From contig JAQVVH010000002.1 in assembly GCA_028699065.1 (NCBI GenBank), positions 1 through 64,000 of the forward strand: DNA of 64,000 nt, read 5' to 3'. This DNA comes from Gallionella sp. (GTDB lineage: Bacteria; Pseudomonadota; Gammaproteobacteria; Burkholderiales; Gallionellaceae). A program made the translations under genes and the position numbers. Every line of letters begins with the position of its first letter. The stretch's first letter is position 1. Positions 50,058 to 60,931 of the stretch are shown here, piece after piece. Below the pieces are notes generated by a model. It ran no database searches, was not told where the DNA came from, and worked only from the letters and a program-made list of their open reading frames with translations.

Positions 50058-51260
50058 ATGTTTGCAGACAAAGTGTTATCCGGCATGCGCCCCACCGGAA
50101 ATTTACATCTGGGGCATTACCACGGCGTGCTCAAAAACTGGGTGAAAATGCAGCACGAGTTCGAGTGCTATTTCTTTGCAGCCGACTGGCATGCGCTGAC
50201 CACGCATTACGACACCCCGCAGGTGATCGAACAAAGCGTGTGGGATATGGTGGTCGACTGGCTGGCCGCCGGGGTCGATCCGGCCCATGCCACACTGTTT
50301 ATCCAGAGTAAGGTGCCGGAACATGCGGAGCTGCATCTGCTGCTGTCCATGATCACGCCATTAGGCTGGCTGGAACGTATGCCGACCTACAAGGATCAGC
50401 AGGAGAAGCTGTCCGGCAAGGATCTGTCCACCTATGGATTTCTCGGTTATCCCCTGCTGCAAAGCGCGGATATTTTGATCTACCGAGCCACCCAGGTTCC
50501 GGTCGGCGAAGATCAGGTGCCGCACATCGAGTTCACCCGCGAGATCGCGCGCCGATTCAATCACATTTACGGTCGTGAGATCGGCTTTGAGGAAAAGGCC
50601 GAGGCTGCCGTGAAAAAACTGGGCGGGAAGAAAGGCAAGCTCTACGCCGAACTGCGTACCCGTTATCAGGAGCAGGGGGATGACGAGGCACTGGAGTCGG
50701 CCAAGGCATTGCTGGACGAACAGCAGAGTCTCTCGCACGGTGATCGTGAACGCCTGTTCGGTTATCTTGAAGGCGGCGGTAAGATGATTTTGTCAGAGCC
50801 GGAAGCCATGCTCACGGCCGCTTCGCGCATGCCCGGACTGGATGGACAGAAAATGTCCAAGTCCTACAACAACACCATTAGTCTGCGCGAAGACGAAGAT
50901 AGCGTAATCAAGAAAATCCGCACCATGCCGACCGATCCGGCCCGCGTTCGCCGTACCGATCCGGGTGACCCCGACAAATGTCCGGTCTGGCAATTGCACC
51001 TGGTGTATTCCAATGACCAAGTGCAGGAATGGGTCAAACAGGGTTGCCAGAGCGCCGGAATCGGCTGCATTGAGTGCAAGCAGCCGGTGATCGAGGGTGT
51101 GCTGGCAGAGCAGCGGCCGATGCGCGAACGGGCGCAGCAGTATCTTGATGATCCCGCCCTGGTGCGCAACATCATCGCCGATGGCTGCGAAAAAGCACGC
51201 GAACTGGCGCGTGAAACCATGCGCGATGTACGCGAAGCTATGGGTTTGGATTACAGCTAG
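50058..51260 (+). CDS. trpS: Tryptophanyl-tRNA synthetase
   Basis: A 400-residue class I synthetase. The HIGH-type motif is in SGMRPTGNLHLGHYHG (about 9-24) and KMSKS (about 276-280) in GLDGQKMSKSYNNT. The body is longer than the E. coli enzyme (334) because of an insertion of about 60 residues (GREIGFEEKAEAAVKKLGGK on), common in betaproteobacterial TrpS. It charges tRNA-Trp. Followed directly by scpA. Confidence 0.95.
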   Translation: MFADKVLSGMRPTGNLHLGHYHGVLKNWVKMQHEFECYFFAADWHALTTHYDTPQVIEQSVWDMVVDWLAAGVDPAHATLFIQSKVPEHAELHLLLSMITPLGWLERMPTYKDQQEKLSGKDLSTYGFLGYPLLQSADILIYRATQVPVGEDQVPHIEFTREIARRFNHIYGREIGFEEKAEAAVKKLGGKKGKLYAELRTRYQEQGDDEALESAKALLDEQQSLSHGDRERLFGYLEGGGKMILSEPEAMLTAASRMPGLDGQKMSKSYNNTISLREDEDSVIKKIRTMPTDPARVRRTDPGDPDKCPVWQLHLVYSNDQVQEWVKQGCQSAGIGCIECKQPVIEGVLAEQRPMRERAQQYLDDPALVRNIIADGCEKARELARETMRDVREAMGLDYS

Positions 51261-52076
51261 ATGCAGCCTGGCATCCAGCTTCCCTTGCATCCGGTCGCCC
51301 GTATTCACGGCGAGCCGTTGTTGGAGTTGCCGCTGGATTTGTATATCCCGCCCGATGCGCTGGAGCTGGTGCTAGAAAGTTTTCAGGGGCCACTGGATCT
51401 TCTGCTGTATCTGATCCGCAGGAATAATTTGGATGTGCTGGATATCCCGATGGCGGAACTGACCCGCCAGTATCTCGGCTATATCGAGATGATGCAGGAG
51501 CATCGTCTGGAGCTGGCAGCCGAGTATTTGCTGATGGCCGCCGTGCTGATCGAAATCAAATCGCGCATGTTGTTGCCGCGTCCGCCAAAAATCAGCGGCG
51601 AGGAAGTGGAAGACCCGCGTGCCGAGCTGATGCGCCGTCTGCTTGAATACGAACAGATCAAACTGGCGGCACAAAAACTGAATGAAATACCGCAGGCTGG
51701 ACGTGATTTTCAAATCGTGCAAGTCATGATTGAGCAAACGGCGCAGGATCGCCTGCCTGGAGTCAGCATCGAGGATTTGCGCCAGGCATGGCTGGGATTG
51801 CTAACCCGTGCCAGACTCAACAAGCACCACACCGTACGCCGCGAACAGCTCTCGGTGCGGGCCCAGATGACGCACGTGCTGCGTTGTCTGCAGGGCGGCG
51901 AGTATGTGCCATTCGGGCAGTTGTTCGAGCTTGATGGCGGCGTGCCGAAACTGGTGGTGACATTCATCGCCGTGCTTGAACTGGCCAAGGAATATCTGGT
52001 GGAAATTCAGCAAAGTGAAACATTGGGGAGCATTTATGTCCGCACAAGCCGAGCCCTTACCGCAGAATCCGAGTGA
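51261..52076 (+). CDS. scpA: Segregation and condensation protein A
   Basis: A 271-residue kleisin. The family core is seen in [54 protein letters not shown] and, at the C-terminus, FLAV-like [20 protein letters not shown]. It bridges SMC heads with ScpB in chromosome condensation. The start codon immediately follows the trpS stop. Confidence 0.92.
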   Translation: MQPGIQLPLHPVARIHGEPLLELPLDLYIPPDALELVLESFQGPLDLLLYLIRRNNLDVLDIPMAELTRQYLGYIEMMQEHRLELAAEYLLMAAVLIEIKSRMLLPRPPKISGEEVEDPRAELMRRLLEYEQIKLAAQKLNEIPQAGRDFQIVQVMIEQTAQDRLPGVSIEDLRQAWLGLLTRARLNKHHTVRREQLSVRAQMTHVLRCLQGGEYVPFGQLFELDGGVPKLVVTFIAVLELAKEYLVEIQQSETLGSIYVRTSRALTAESE

Positions 52077-52704
52077 ACCCGAATCCACGGGCATCGCGAC
52101 CGATTTATTCGGAGAAGAGATGAATCAGGCGCAATTCCTGAAAGTGCTGGAAGCAGCATTGCTGACCAGCACAGAGCCGCTCTCGATCTCCGAATTGAAA
52201 AAACTTAGCGACGTATCACTGGACAATCGCCAGATGGAATTTTTTCTCGGGCAGTTGGCGGAACAATGGCAGTCGCGCGGTATTGAGCTTGGACGGGTAT
52301 CCAGCGGCTGGCGTTTTCGGGCGCGGACGGAAATGCAGCCGTATTTGGATCGGCTGAATCCGCAAAAACCGCCACGCTATTCCCGCGCCGTGTTGGAAAC
52401 GCTGGCCATCATCGCCTATCACCAGCCGGTGACCCGCGGAGATATCGAAGATATTCGCGGTGTGACGGTATCGGCGCAAATCTTGAAAACGCTGGAAGCA
52501 CGAGGCTGGATTGAGGTGATTGGACATCGCGATTCCCCCGGACGTCCTGAATTGTTCGCTACAACCAAACAGTTGCTTGATGACCTGAACCTGCGCACCC
52601 TGCAGGAGCTGCCCGCGCTGGAGGAAATTGGCGGTCTGCTCGAACAGGACAACGCGACATCCGGCGAAACCGCCGGCACTTCGTTACCGGAACAGCCGGC
52701 TTGA
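52036..52704 (+). CDS. scpB: Segregation and condensation protein B
   Basis: A 222-residue ScpB with tandem winged helices: [80 protein letters not shown] and [23 protein letters not shown] 52036 has GGGGAG upstream and overlaps scpA by 41 bp; ATG 52120, with GGAGAAGAG, is an equally reasonable start. It partners ScpA and SMC. Confidence 0.92.
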   Translation: MSAQAEPLPQNPSEPESTGIATDLFGEEMNQAQFLKVLEAALLTSTEPLSISELKKLSDVSLDNRQMEFFLGQLAEQWQSRGIELGRVSSGWRFRARTEMQPYLDRLNPQKPPRYSRAVLETLAIIAYHQPVTRGDIEDIRGVTVSAQILKTLEARGWIEVIGHRDSPGRPELFATTKQLLDDLNLRTLQELPALEEIGGLLEQDNATSGETAGTSLPEQPA

Positions 52705-52715
52705 GTTCTGCCCGT

Positions 52716-53498
52716 ATGAAGCAGATCCAGTCGCGTGACAATCCGCTGTACAAAAAGCTCAGCAAACTGGCCGGGTCGGCACGCTATCGCGCCGAGTGCG
52801 GTGAAACGCTGCTGGACGGCACACATTTGCTGGCGGCGTATCTGGAAGCCGGCCTGCTCCCGAAACAGCTGTTCGTAAGCGACAGAGCGCTGGAAAACCC
52901 GGAATTAAAGACGCTACTGGCACAACTGGATAGTCGCACCACCACGCAGCTGGACGAGCGGTTGTTTTCCGGTCTCAGCGAACTCAAATCCCCCACGGGA
53001 GTGCTGGCATTAATTGAGATCCCACCGGTGAAACAGGCAGGCGCTGATAGCAGATTCGCGCTGTTGCTCGAAGACATTCAGGATCCGGGGAATCTGGGCT
53101 CCATGCTACGTTCCGCCGCCGCGGCCGGTTGCGATACGATCTTTCTGTCACAGGGCTGCGCCGACGCTTGGTCGCCCAAAGTCTTGCGTGCCGGTATGGG
53201 CGGCCATTTTCGGCTGCTAATCCATGAGCGAGCTGTATTAACCGAAGTGGCCGAGAGTTTTCCCGGGATAGTCTATGCTACGGCACCCAATGCAGCGGCC
53301 AATCTCTACGATTTCAATCTGCAAGGCGCGCTCGCCTTTGCGATTGGCAATGAGGGCGCGGGTCTCTCCGCTGCGATGATGGCGCGTGCACAACCGTTAT
53401 CCATTCCCATGCCGGGGCGGCTGGAATCGCTAAACGCGGCAGCAGCCACCGCCATTTGTTTGTTCGAAGCCGTGCGTCAGCGCGCAAAAATCACGTAA
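52716..53498 (+). CDS. TrmH/SpoU-family RNA methyltransferase
   Basis: A 260-residue SpoU methyltransferase (ATG 52716; TTG 52701 is possible). It has a substrate-binding N-terminal domain (GETLLDGTHLLAAYLEAGLL), then FALLLEDIQDPGNLGSMLRSAAAAGC, FAIGNEGAGLSAAM and IPMPGRLESLNAAAATAICLFE, the three knot motifs. It is a paralogue of RlmB; the RNA target cannot be told from sequence. Confidence 0.88.
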   Translation: MKQIQSRDNPLYKKLSKLAGSARYRAECGETLLDGTHLLAAYLEAGLLPKQLFVSDRALENPELKTLLAQLDSRTTTQLDERLFSGLSELKSPTGVLALIEIPPVKQAGADSRFALLLEDIQDPGNLGSMLRSAAAAGCDTIFLSQGCADAWSPKVLRAGMGGHFRLLIHERAVLTEVAESFPGIVYATAPNAAANLYDFNLQGALAFAIGNEGAGLSAAMMARAQPLSIPMPGRLESLNAAAATAICLFEAVRQRAKIT

Positions 53499-53502
53499 TT
53501 CC

Positions 53503-53530
53503 TTGACGTCAAAGCCCTGTTGGTTATAAT
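53503..53530 (+). promoter_or_regulatory. Sigma-70 promoter of the rpsF operon
   Basis: TTGACG (53503-53508), a 16-bp spacer and TATAAT (53525-53530), followed by a GC-rich discriminator (GCGCGCCC). It is 88 bp upstream of rpsF. Confidence 0.85.
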
Positions 53531-53617
53531 GCGCGCCCTCGCGAGACGGAAGGGCCGTTTCGCAGCCTTGCTCCACCGCAACGCATAGCGGGGGGCTTTT
53601 AACCACAAGGAGATGGA

Positions 53618-53995
53618 ATGCGACACTACGAAATCGTATTTATCGTGCATCCCGATCAGAGCGAGCAAGTGCCCGCGATGGTTGAGCGTTATCGCACATT
53701 GGTGACCGGCAACGGTGGCCATATTCACCGTCTGGAAGACTGGGGCCGCCGCCAGCTGGCTTACCCGATCCAGAAGATCCACAAAGCGCATTACGTTTTG
53801 ATGAACATTGAGTGCAACCAGGAAACTTTGGACGAGCTCGAGCATGCCTTCCGTTTCAATGATGCCGTGCTGCGTCACCTGACAGTCAAGACCAAGGTTG
53901 CCGTGATCGAACCTTCGGTAATGATGAAGGAAGAGAAATCCAGGGCGCTGCCGACCGAGACTGCGGCTCCGGCCGAGGCGAGCGCAGCAGCTTAA
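53618..53995 (+). CDS. rpsF: Ribosomal protein S6
   Basis: A 125-residue bS6: [60 protein letters not shown] and [15 protein letters not shown]. The C-terminal tail is acidic and Ala-rich, as usual. It binds S18 and 16S rRNA in the platform. First gene of rpsF-priB-rpsR-rplI, with AAGGAGATGG before the ATG. Confidence 0.97.
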   Translation: MRHYEIVFIVHPDQSEQVPAMVERYRTLVTGNGGHIHRLEDWGRRQLAYPIQKIHKAHYVLMNIECNQETLDELEHAFRFNDAVLRHLTVKTKVAVIEPSVMMKEEKSRALPTETAAPAEASAAA

Positions 53996-53998
53996 GTA

Positions 53999-54295
53999 TT
54001 GGCGCGTAACCAGGTTGTCATCAGCGGTGAGCTGATCGCGCTCGAAACAGTGCGGTTTACTCCGGCAGGTATTGCGAGCATCGCGTTAACATTGCGGCAT
54101 GTCTCGCAACAGATCGAAGCAGGAGAATTCAGGCAGCTGCAGTGCGAAATAGAGGCTGTAGCCTTTGCCGAAGCAGCTCAAAAGGTTGCCGGATTCTCGG
54201 TCGGTCAAACGGTTCGGGTAAAAGGGTTTCTGGCCCAGCGCAGTTTGCGCAATCGACACCTGGTTTTGCATGTCAACGATATTGTTTTGGAATAA
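53999..54295 (+). CDS. priB: Primosomal replication protein PriB
   Basis: A 98-residue OB-fold protein with a probable TTG start three bases after the rpsF stop: NQVVISGELIALETVRFTPA, SIALTLRHVSQQIEAGEFRQ, VGQTVRVKGFLAQRSLRNRH. It helps PriA reload DnaB at collapsed forks. priB between rpsF and rpsR is typical of beta- and gammaproteobacteria. Confidence 0.9.
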   Translation: MARNQVVISGELIALETVRFTPAGIASIALTLRHVSQQIEAGEFRQLQCEIEAVAFAEAAQKVAGFSVGQTVRVKGFLAQRSLRNRHLVLHVNDIVLE

Positions 54296-54304
54296 GGAAA
54301 AATC

Positions 54305-54580
54305 ATGGCCCGTCCAATGGACAAAAAGAAAGACGACAAGAACAAGCGTTCTTCCCGCAATAATCTGTTCAAGCGCCGCAAATTCTGCCGCTTTACCGCA
54401 GAGAAAATCACCGAGGTGGACTACAAGGATGTCAACATCCTGAAGGAATTCGTTGCCGAAAATGGCAAGCTGATTCCCGCCCGTATTACCGGCACCAAGG
54501 CGCGCTACCAGCGTCAGTTGGGCACCGCGGTAAAACGCGCGCGCTTCCTGGCTTTGCTGCCGTACACCGACCTGCACTAA
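54305..54580 (+). CDS. rpsR: Ribosomal protein S18
   Basis: A 91-residue bS18 with a basic N-terminus and [40 protein letters not shown], and [20 protein letters not shown]. Zinc ligands of the C+ form are absent. It pairs with S6 on the platform. Confidence 0.97.
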   Translation: MARPMDKKKDDKNKRSSRNNLFKRRKFCRFTAEKITEVDYKDVNILKEFVAENGKLIPARITGTKARYQRQLGTAVKRARFLALLPYTDLH

Positions 54581-54590
54581 GGAGCAGAAC

Positions 54591-55040
54591 ATGCAAATTA
54601 TTCTGATGGAAAAAGTGGCCAACGTGGGCCAGCTGGGCGATGTGGTTACCGTCAAAAACGGTTACGCCCGTAACTACCTGATCCCGCAAGGCAAGGCCAA
54701 GCGTGCCACGGCTGCCAATATGGCAGAATTTGAAGCGCGTCGCGCTGAACTGGAAGCGGCGGATAAGGCCAAGCTGGCCGATGCCCAAACGCGTGCCGAA
54801 AAACTTTCCGGGCTGACCGTGCAGATCGCACAAAAGGCTGGTGTGGATGGCAAGCTGTTTGGTTCGGTTACCAATGCGGACATCGCAGTGGCGCTGGCAG
54901 CACAGGGCTTCGAAGTCGAAAAAGCCCAGGTGCGTATGCCGGAAGGTCATTTGAAACAGATTGGCGATTATCCGGTCAGCATCATGCTGCATACCGATGT
55001 GATGGCTGACATTACGGTCTCCGTGCTGGGCGAGCAGTAA
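54591..55040 (+). CDS. rplI: Ribosomal protein L9
   Basis: A 149-residue bL9: [20 protein letters not shown] and [20 protein letters not shown] form the N-terminal domain, joined by a long helix to the C-terminal domain ([40 protein letters not shown]). Last gene of the operon, followed by a terminator. Confidence 0.97.
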   Translation: MQIILMEKVANVGQLGDVVTVKNGYARNYLIPQGKAKRATAANMAEFEARRAELEAADKAKLADAQTRAEKLSGLTVQIAQKAGVDGKLFGSVTNADIAVALAAQGFEVEKAQVRMPEGHLKQIGDYPVSIMLHTDVMADITVSVLGEQ

Positions 55041-55062
55041 ATCCCGGTAAGGTGGTCGACAT

Positions 55063-55089
55063 AAAAAGGGCTGGAAACAGCCCTTTTTT
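55063..55089 (+). terminator. Terminator after rplI
   Basis: Stem AAGGGCTG with CAGCCCTT around a GAAA loop, then a T run. It ends the rpsF-priB-rpsR-rplI transcript. Confidence 0.9.
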
Positions 55090-55146
55090 GTTTCTGCGCG
55101 TATAGAATTGCGCCCTCCGCTGTAGCATTTTATTTCCCGGTTACTC

Positions 55147-56520
55147 ATGAACGATTTCGCCGACCCACAAATCGAGCAGCTCAAGTTGCCCCCGCATTCT
55201 GTTGAGGCGGAGCAGTCCGTGCTGGGCGGGCTGCTGCTTGATACGTCCGCACTCGACAAAATCGCCGACCTGTTAACCGAGAGTGATTTCTATCGACAGG
55301 AACACCGTCTGATCTTTCAACAGGTTGTTCGTCTGAGTGAACAGGCCAAGCCGGTGGATGTGATCACGGTCGCTGAAGCGCTGGAGTTATCCGGAGCGCT
55401 GGAGAAGGTGGGCGGTTTGCCTTATCTCGGCAGTCTGGCGCAAAACGTGCCATCGGCTGCCAATGTCCGCCGTTACGCCGAAATCGTGCGCGAACGTTCG
55501 ATTATGCGGAAACTGGTCGAAGTCGGCACTGATATTGCCAGCAGCGCGTTTAACCCGTCGGGGCGAGATGCGGCCCAGTTGCTGGATGAGGCTGAAGGAA
55601 AAGTATTTGAAATTGCCGAGGCCGGCTCCAAGGGCAAGCAGGGATTCCACGCTATGCCGCTGCTGCTGACCGAGGTTGTCGAGCGAATCGAAACACTTTA
55701 TAGCCGTGATAATCCAAGCGATGTGACCGGCATCGCCACCGGTTTTTCCGATCTGGATCGCATGACTTCAGGCTTGCAGCCCGGCGATCTTGTGATTGTG
55801 GCGGGCCGGCCCAGTATGGGTAAGACGGCTTTTTCCATCAATATTGCCGAGCATGTGGCGCTGCAGGGCAATAAACCTGTTGCCATTTACAGTATGGAAA
55901 TGGGTGCGTCGCAGCTGGCTATGCGAATGCTGGGGTCAGTTGGACGCCTGAACCAGCATGATCTGCGTACCGGCCGTCTGCAGGACGATGATTGGGGTAG
56001 GTTGACTCACGCGCTTGGCAAACTGAATGACGCCCCGATTTTTATCGATGAGACTGCGGCCCTGTCAGCCCTGGATTTGCGGGCGCGTTCCCGCCGGCTA
56101 CACCGCCAGCACAGCGGCTTGGGTTTGATTGTGGTGGATTATTTGCAGCTGATGAGTGCGCCGGGAGGGAGAGCCAGTGAAAACCGTGCCACGGAAATCT
56201 CGGAAATTTCCCGATCCCTGAAGGCGCTGGCCAAGGAATTGCACGTGCCGGTAATTGCGCTTTCGCAGCTCAATCGTAGCCTGGAACAACGTCCCAACAA
56301 ACGCCCGGTCATGTCCGATCTGCGGGAATCCGGTGCCATTGAGCAGGATGCGGATTTGATTCTATTTATCTACCGTGACGAGGTCTACAACAGTGATTCC
56401 CCCGACAAGGGCAAAGCTGAAATCATTATTGGCAAGCAGCGGAACGGTCCGATTGGCATGGTGCCGGTGGCTTTTCGCGGCGAATATACGCGTTTTGAAA
56501 ATCTGGCCCGCGAATATTGA
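55147..56520 (+). CDS. dnaB: Replicative DNA helicase DnaB
   Basis: A 457-residue hexameric helicase. The N-terminal domain (LPPHSVEAEQSVLGGLLLDT) is followed by a linker and the RecA-like domain with Walker A GRPSMGKTA (about 220-228), Walker B LGLIVVDYLQLM, the motif H4 region SRSLKALAKELHVPVIALSQ and LRESGAIEQDADLILFIYRD. It unwinds DNA at the fork. The usual order after rplI in betaproteobacteria. Confidence 0.97.
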   Translation: MNDFADPQIEQLKLPPHSVEAEQSVLGGLLLDTSALDKIADLLTESDFYRQEHRLIFQQVVRLSEQAKPVDVITVAEALELSGALEKVGGLPYLGSLAQNVPSAANVRRYAEIVRERSIMRKLVEVGTDIASSAFNPSGRDAAQLLDEAEGKVFEIAEAGSKGKQGFHAMPLLLTEVVERIETLYSRDNPSDVTGIATGFSDLDRMTSGLQPGDLVIVAGRPSMGKTAFSINIAEHVALQGNKPVAIYSMEMGASQLAMRMLGSVGRLNQHDLRTGRLQDDDWGRLTHALGKLNDAPIFIDETAALSALDLRARSRRLHRQHSGLGLIVVDYLQLMSAPGGRASENRATEISEISRSLKALAKELHVPVIALSQLNRSLEQRPNKRPVMSDLRESGAIEQDADLILFIYRDEVYNSDSPDKGKAEIIIGKQRNGPIGMVPVAFRGEYTRFENLAREY

Positions 56521-56542
56521 TCCGTATTTTTGCAAATATCGC

Positions 56543-56571
56543 TTGGAATCGGCCCCGGCTTTCAATATAAT
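56543..56571 (+). promoter_or_regulatory. Promoter of tRNA-Val
   Basis: TTGGAA (56543-56548), a 17-bp spacer and TATAAT (56566-56571), then GCGCGTCC before the tRNA, a GC-rich discriminator as in stable RNA promoters. Confidence 0.8.
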
Positions 56572-56583
56572 GCGCGTCCTTTT

Positions 56584-56660
56584 AGGCGCGTAGCTCAGCT
56601 GGTTAGAGCACTACCTTGACATGGTAGGGGTCGTTGGTTCGAGTCCAATCGTGCCTACCA
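56584..56660 (+). tRNA. tRNA-Val(GAC)
   Basis: Acceptor AGGCGCG pairs with CGTGCCT (one G-T), discriminator A and encoded CCA. D-arm GCTC/GAGC, anticodon stem CTACC/GGTAG with loop TTGACAT (anticodon GAC), T-arm GTTGG TTCGAGT CCAAT. 77 nt including CCA. Confidence 0.96.
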
Positions 56661-56708
56661 ACATTTCGAGTGCGGCAATGCCGCACTTTGTGTTTCAGGA
56701 ACAGAAAA

Positions 56709-58622
56709 ATGCCAGTCATCACCTTGCCGGATGGTTCGCAGCGCAGTTTTGATCAAGCCGTCAGCGTCGCCGAAGTTGCTCAAAGTATCGGTGCCGGTTT
56801 GGCGCGTGCCGCGCTGGCGGGTAAGGTGAACGGACAGCTGGTCGACACCTCATTCGTCATCTCTGCGGATGTCCAACTGGCCATCGTGACAGACCGGGAT
56901 CCGGATGGGCTCGATCTGATCCGCCACTCTGCCGCTCATTTGCTGGCTTATGCGGTGAAGGAATTGTTTCCCGACGCCCAGGTGACTATCGGCCCTGTCA
57001 TCGAAAACGGTTTTTACTACGACTTTTCCTACAAGCGACCGTTTACACCGGAAGATTTGCTAGCGATTGAGAAGCGCATGACCGAGCTGGCCAAGCTGGA
57101 TCTGCCGGTAACTCGCCGCGTTTTGCCACGTGATGAAGCTGTTGCCTATTTCAAGCATATTGGCGAGCACTACAAGGCTGAAATCATCGCCTCAATTCCT
57201 GTAGGTCAAGAAGTTTCGCTGTACAGTGAGGGCGAATTTACCGATCTGTGCCGCGGCCCGCACGTGCCTTCGACCGGCAAAATCAAAGCTTTCAAGTTGA
57301 TGAAAGTGGCCGGTGCCTACTGGCGTGGCGATTCTAAAAACGAGATGCTGCAGCGCATCTACGGCACGGCCTGGTCAAAAAAGGAAGATCTCGACGCCTA
57401 TTTGCATCGTCTCGAAGAGGCGGAGAAGCGCGACCATCGCCGCCTTGCCAAACAGCTTGATCTTTTTCATATGCAGGATGAGGCGCCGGGTATGGTGTTC
57501 TGGCACCCGAACGGCTGGACGTTGTGGCAAGAGATCGAGCAGTACATGCGCCGCAAGTTTGTCGAATACGGTTATCAGGAAGTGCGTACGCCGACCATGA
57601 TGGATCGCGCGTTGTGGGAGAAGTCCGGCCACTGGGAAAACTATCGCGAAAACATGTTTACCACGGCCTCGGAAAATCGCGATTACGCGGTGAAGCCGAT
57701 GAATTGCCCCGGTCACGTCCAAATTTACAACAGTGCGCTGCACAGCTACCGGGATCTGCCTTTGCGTCTGGCCGAGTTTGGCTCCTGTCACCGCAACGAG
57801 CCTTCCGGTTCACTGCATGGTTTGATGCGGGTGCGCGGTTTTACGCAGGATGATGCGCATATATTTTGTACCGAAGATCAGGTCGAGCCGGAAGTCGCCG
57901 ATTTCATCGTCATGCTGCAAAAAGTCTATGCCGATTTCGGTTTCGACGAAGTGTTGGTCAAATTGTCCACTCGCCCGGAAAAGCGCGTGGGTTCGGACGA
58001 GACTTGGGACAAAGCCGAAGCCGCGCTTGCCGCCGCATTGCGCCAGAATAATCTTGAATTCGACTGGCAGCCGGGTGAGGGTGCTTTCTATGGGCCGAAG
58101 ATTGAATTTACGCTGAAAGATAGCTTGGGGCGTCTGTGGCAGTGCGGCACAATTCAGCTCGACTTTAACCTGCCGGTTCGGCTGGGGGCGGAATTTGTCG
58201 ATGAAGATAATGCGCGAAAGCCCCCAGTGATGCTGCATCGCGCCATTGTCGGCTCCATGGAGCGTTTCATCGGTATTCTGATCGAAAACTATGCTGGGGC
58301 GTTCCCTTTCTGGCTGTCGCCGGTACAGATGGCGGTGATGAATATCTCCCAGGCTCAAGAGTCCTACGCCAGTCAAGTGGCGCAAACGCTGCGTGAACAC
58401 GGTGTTCGGGTCCAATTGGATTTGCGTAATGAGAAGATTACCTATAAAATCCGCGACCATAGCTTGCAGAAGCTACCTTATCAGCTCATCGTGGGCGACA
58501 AGGAAGTGGCTGCGGGATTGATTGCCGTGCGTACCCGAAGTGGTGAGGATCTCGGTCAGATGACGCTGGAAGCATTGCTGCAGCGTGTCAAGTCAGAGAG
58601 CATATCGGGCAGCACGGTTTAA
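56709..58622 (+). CDS. thrS: Threonyl-tRNA synthetase
   Basis: A 637-residue class II synthetase from ATG 56709. It has an N-terminal TGS domain ([20 protein letters not shown]), an editing domain ([20 protein letters not shown] with the HxxxH pair, and the distal [14 protein letters not shown]ys region), the catalytic core (motif 2 in [20 protein letters not shown]; zinc ligands C, H, H in MNCPGH and later) and an anticodon domain ([16 protein letters not shown]). Start of thrS-infC-rpmI-rplT-pheST-ihfA. Confidence 0.97.
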   Translation: MPVITLPDGSQRSFDQAVSVAEVAQSIGAGLARAALAGKVNGQLVDTSFVISADVQLAIVTDRDPDGLDLIRHSAAHLLAYAVKELFPDAQVTIGPVIENGFYYDFSYKRPFTPEDLLAIEKRMTELAKLDLPVTRRVLPRDEAVAYFKHIGEHYKAEIIASIPVGQEVSLYSEGEFTDLCRGPHVPSTGKIKAFKLMKVAGAYWRGDSKNEMLQRIYGTAWSKKEDLDAYLHRLEEAEKRDHRRLAKQLDLFHMQDEAPGMVFWHPNGWTLWQEIEQYMRRKFVEYGYQEVRTPTMMDRALWEKSGHWENYRENMFTTASENRDYAVKPMNCPGHVQIYNSALHSYRDLPLRLAEFGSCHRNEPSGSLHGLMRVRGFTQDDAHIFCTEDQVEPEVADFIVMLQKVYADFGFDEVLVKLSTRPEKRVGSDETWDKAEAALAAALRQNNLEFDWQPGEGAFYGPKIEFTLKDSLGRLWQCGTIQLDFNLPVRLGAEFVDEDNARKPPVMLHRAIVGSMERFIGILIENYAGAFPFWLSPVQMAVMNISQAQESYASQVAQTLREHGVRVQLDLRNEKITYKIRDHSLQKLPYQLIVGDKEVAAGLIAVRTRSGEDLGQMTLEALLQRVKSESISGSTV

Positions 58623-58645
58623 TTTCGCCTAACGGAGACATTGCA

Positions 58646-59170
58646 ATAGCACAAGACAAATCGCAGCGCCTGAATGAGACCATTACAGCACCTATGGTGC
58701 GTCTCATCGGAGCGGAAAAGGAGCCTTTGGGGATTGTAGCCATCGCGGAAGCATTGCGTTTGGCCGATGAAGCAGAGTTGGATCTGGTTGAGATTTCGCC
58801 GATGGCGGAACCGCCTGTGTGTCGCATCATGGACTTCGGCAAGTTTAAATATGCCGAGAGCAAGAAGCAGCATGAGGCCAAGCTCAAGCAAAAACAGATG
58901 CAGATCAAGGAAATCAAGTTTCGGCCGGGAACGGACGAGGGTGATTACAACATCAAGTTGCGTAACCTGACCCGCTTTCTGGAAGAGGGTGACAAGACCA
59001 AGATTACCCTGCGTTTCCGCGGCCGAGAAATGGCGCACCAGGAAATCGGTATGCGTCTAATCGAACGCATCAAACTGGATCTGGACGAATATGGTGTGGT
59101 CGAGCAATTCCCGAAGATGGAAGGTCGGCAGATGATCATGGTGCTTTCGCCCAAGATCAAGAAGAAATAA
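58646..59170 (+). CDS. infC: Translation initiation factor IF-3
   Basis: IF-3 of about 174 residues. The first ATG (58694) would remove the family's N-terminus ([20 protein letters not shown]). In frame upstream are only ATA (58646, 8 bases from GGAG) and ATT (58640, 2 bases from GGAG), so the gene starts at a rare non-AUG codon, as known for E. coli infC (AUU), where IF-3 uses it to repress its own translation. Domains: N ([20 protein letters not shown]), linker helix, C ([20 protein letters not shown]). Confidence 0.93.
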   Translation: MAQDKSQRLNETITAPMVRLIGAEKEPLGIVAIAEALRLADEAELDLVEISPMAEPPVCRIMDFGKFKYAESKKQHEAKLKQKQMQIKEIKFRPGTDEGDYNIKLRNLTRFLEEGDKTKITLRFRGREMAHQEIGMRLIERIKLDLDEYGVVEQFPKMEGRQMIMVLSPKIKKK

Positions 59171-59300
59171 TTTGAAGTGTTGCGGCGCAAGGGGACAGCC
59201 GCGATACGGATGCTTTAATTGTCCCCAATAAAAAGTGGCACTGGGGTTATCAAGATTCTTCCATCGGAAAGCACCTCACGCCATAAATTAAGGAGTTGTC
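59171..59300 (+). promoter_or_regulatory. Leader of rpmI-rplT with long-range stem
   Basis: A 130-bp gap between infC and rpmI. GGGGACA (59190-59196) can pair with TGTCCCC (59219-59225). In E. coli, L20 binds the rpmI leader to repress rpmI and rplT; a similar role is plausible here but only inferred from position and one stem. Confidence 0.4.
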
Positions 59301-59498
59301 ATGCCAAAGATGAAAACCAAAAGTGGGGCGGCGAAGCGATTCAAAGTTCGCGCCAGCGGCAGCATCAAGCGCTCGCAAGCCTTCAAGCGTCACATCCTGA
59401 CCAAGAAGACCACCAAGAACAAGCGTCAGTTGCGCGGAACCGCCGAAGTTCACGCAACCAACACGGCGTCCGTGCACGCCATGATGCCCTACGCATAA
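59301..59498 (+). CDS. rpmI: Ribosomal protein L35
   Basis: A 65-residue bL35: [58 protein letters not shown]. Basic throughout. AAGGAGTTGTC precedes the ATG. Confidence 0.97.
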   Translation: MPKMKTKSGAAKRFKVRASGSIKRSQAFKRHILTKKTTKNKRQLRGTAEVHATNTASVHAMMPYA

Positions 59499-59508
59499 GG
59501 AGTAAATC

Positions 59509-59868
59509 ATGCCAAGAGTAAAACGTGGTGTCGTCGCACGCGCAAGTCATAAAAAAGTAATCGCCCTGGCCAAGGGTTATCGCGGTCGTCGCAAGAACGT
59601 CTATCGCATCGCCAAACAGGCGGTAATGAAAGCGGGGCAGTATGCCTATCGTGATCGTCGCCAGCGCAAGCGTCAGTTCCGTACCTTGTGGATTGCCCGT
59701 ATCAATGCCGCCGCGCGCGAGCAGGGCATGACTTACAGCGTATTCATGAACGGCCTGAAGAAGGCTGCGATTAATGTGGATCGCAAGGTTTTGGCTGATA
59801 TCGCTGTGTTCGACAAGCCGGCGTTTGCACAATTCGTAGTGCAGGCGAAGGCAAGTCTCGGCGTATAA
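59509..59868 (+). CDS. rplT: Ribosomal protein L20
   Basis: A 119-residue bL20: [80 protein letters not shown]. Needed early in 50S assembly and the autogenous regulator of this operon in E. coli. Followed by a terminator. Confidence 0.97.
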   Translation: MPRVKRGVVARASHKKVIALAKGYRGRRKNVYRIAKQAVMKAGQYAYRDRRQRKRQFRTLWIARINAAAREQGMTYSVFMNGLKKAAINVDRKVLADIAVFDKPAFAQFVVQAKASLGV

Positions 59869-59883
59869 GCGCAAGCCTGATAA

Positions 59884-60921
<1,038 letters not shown>

Positions 60922-60931
60922 AGCCAGCAGT

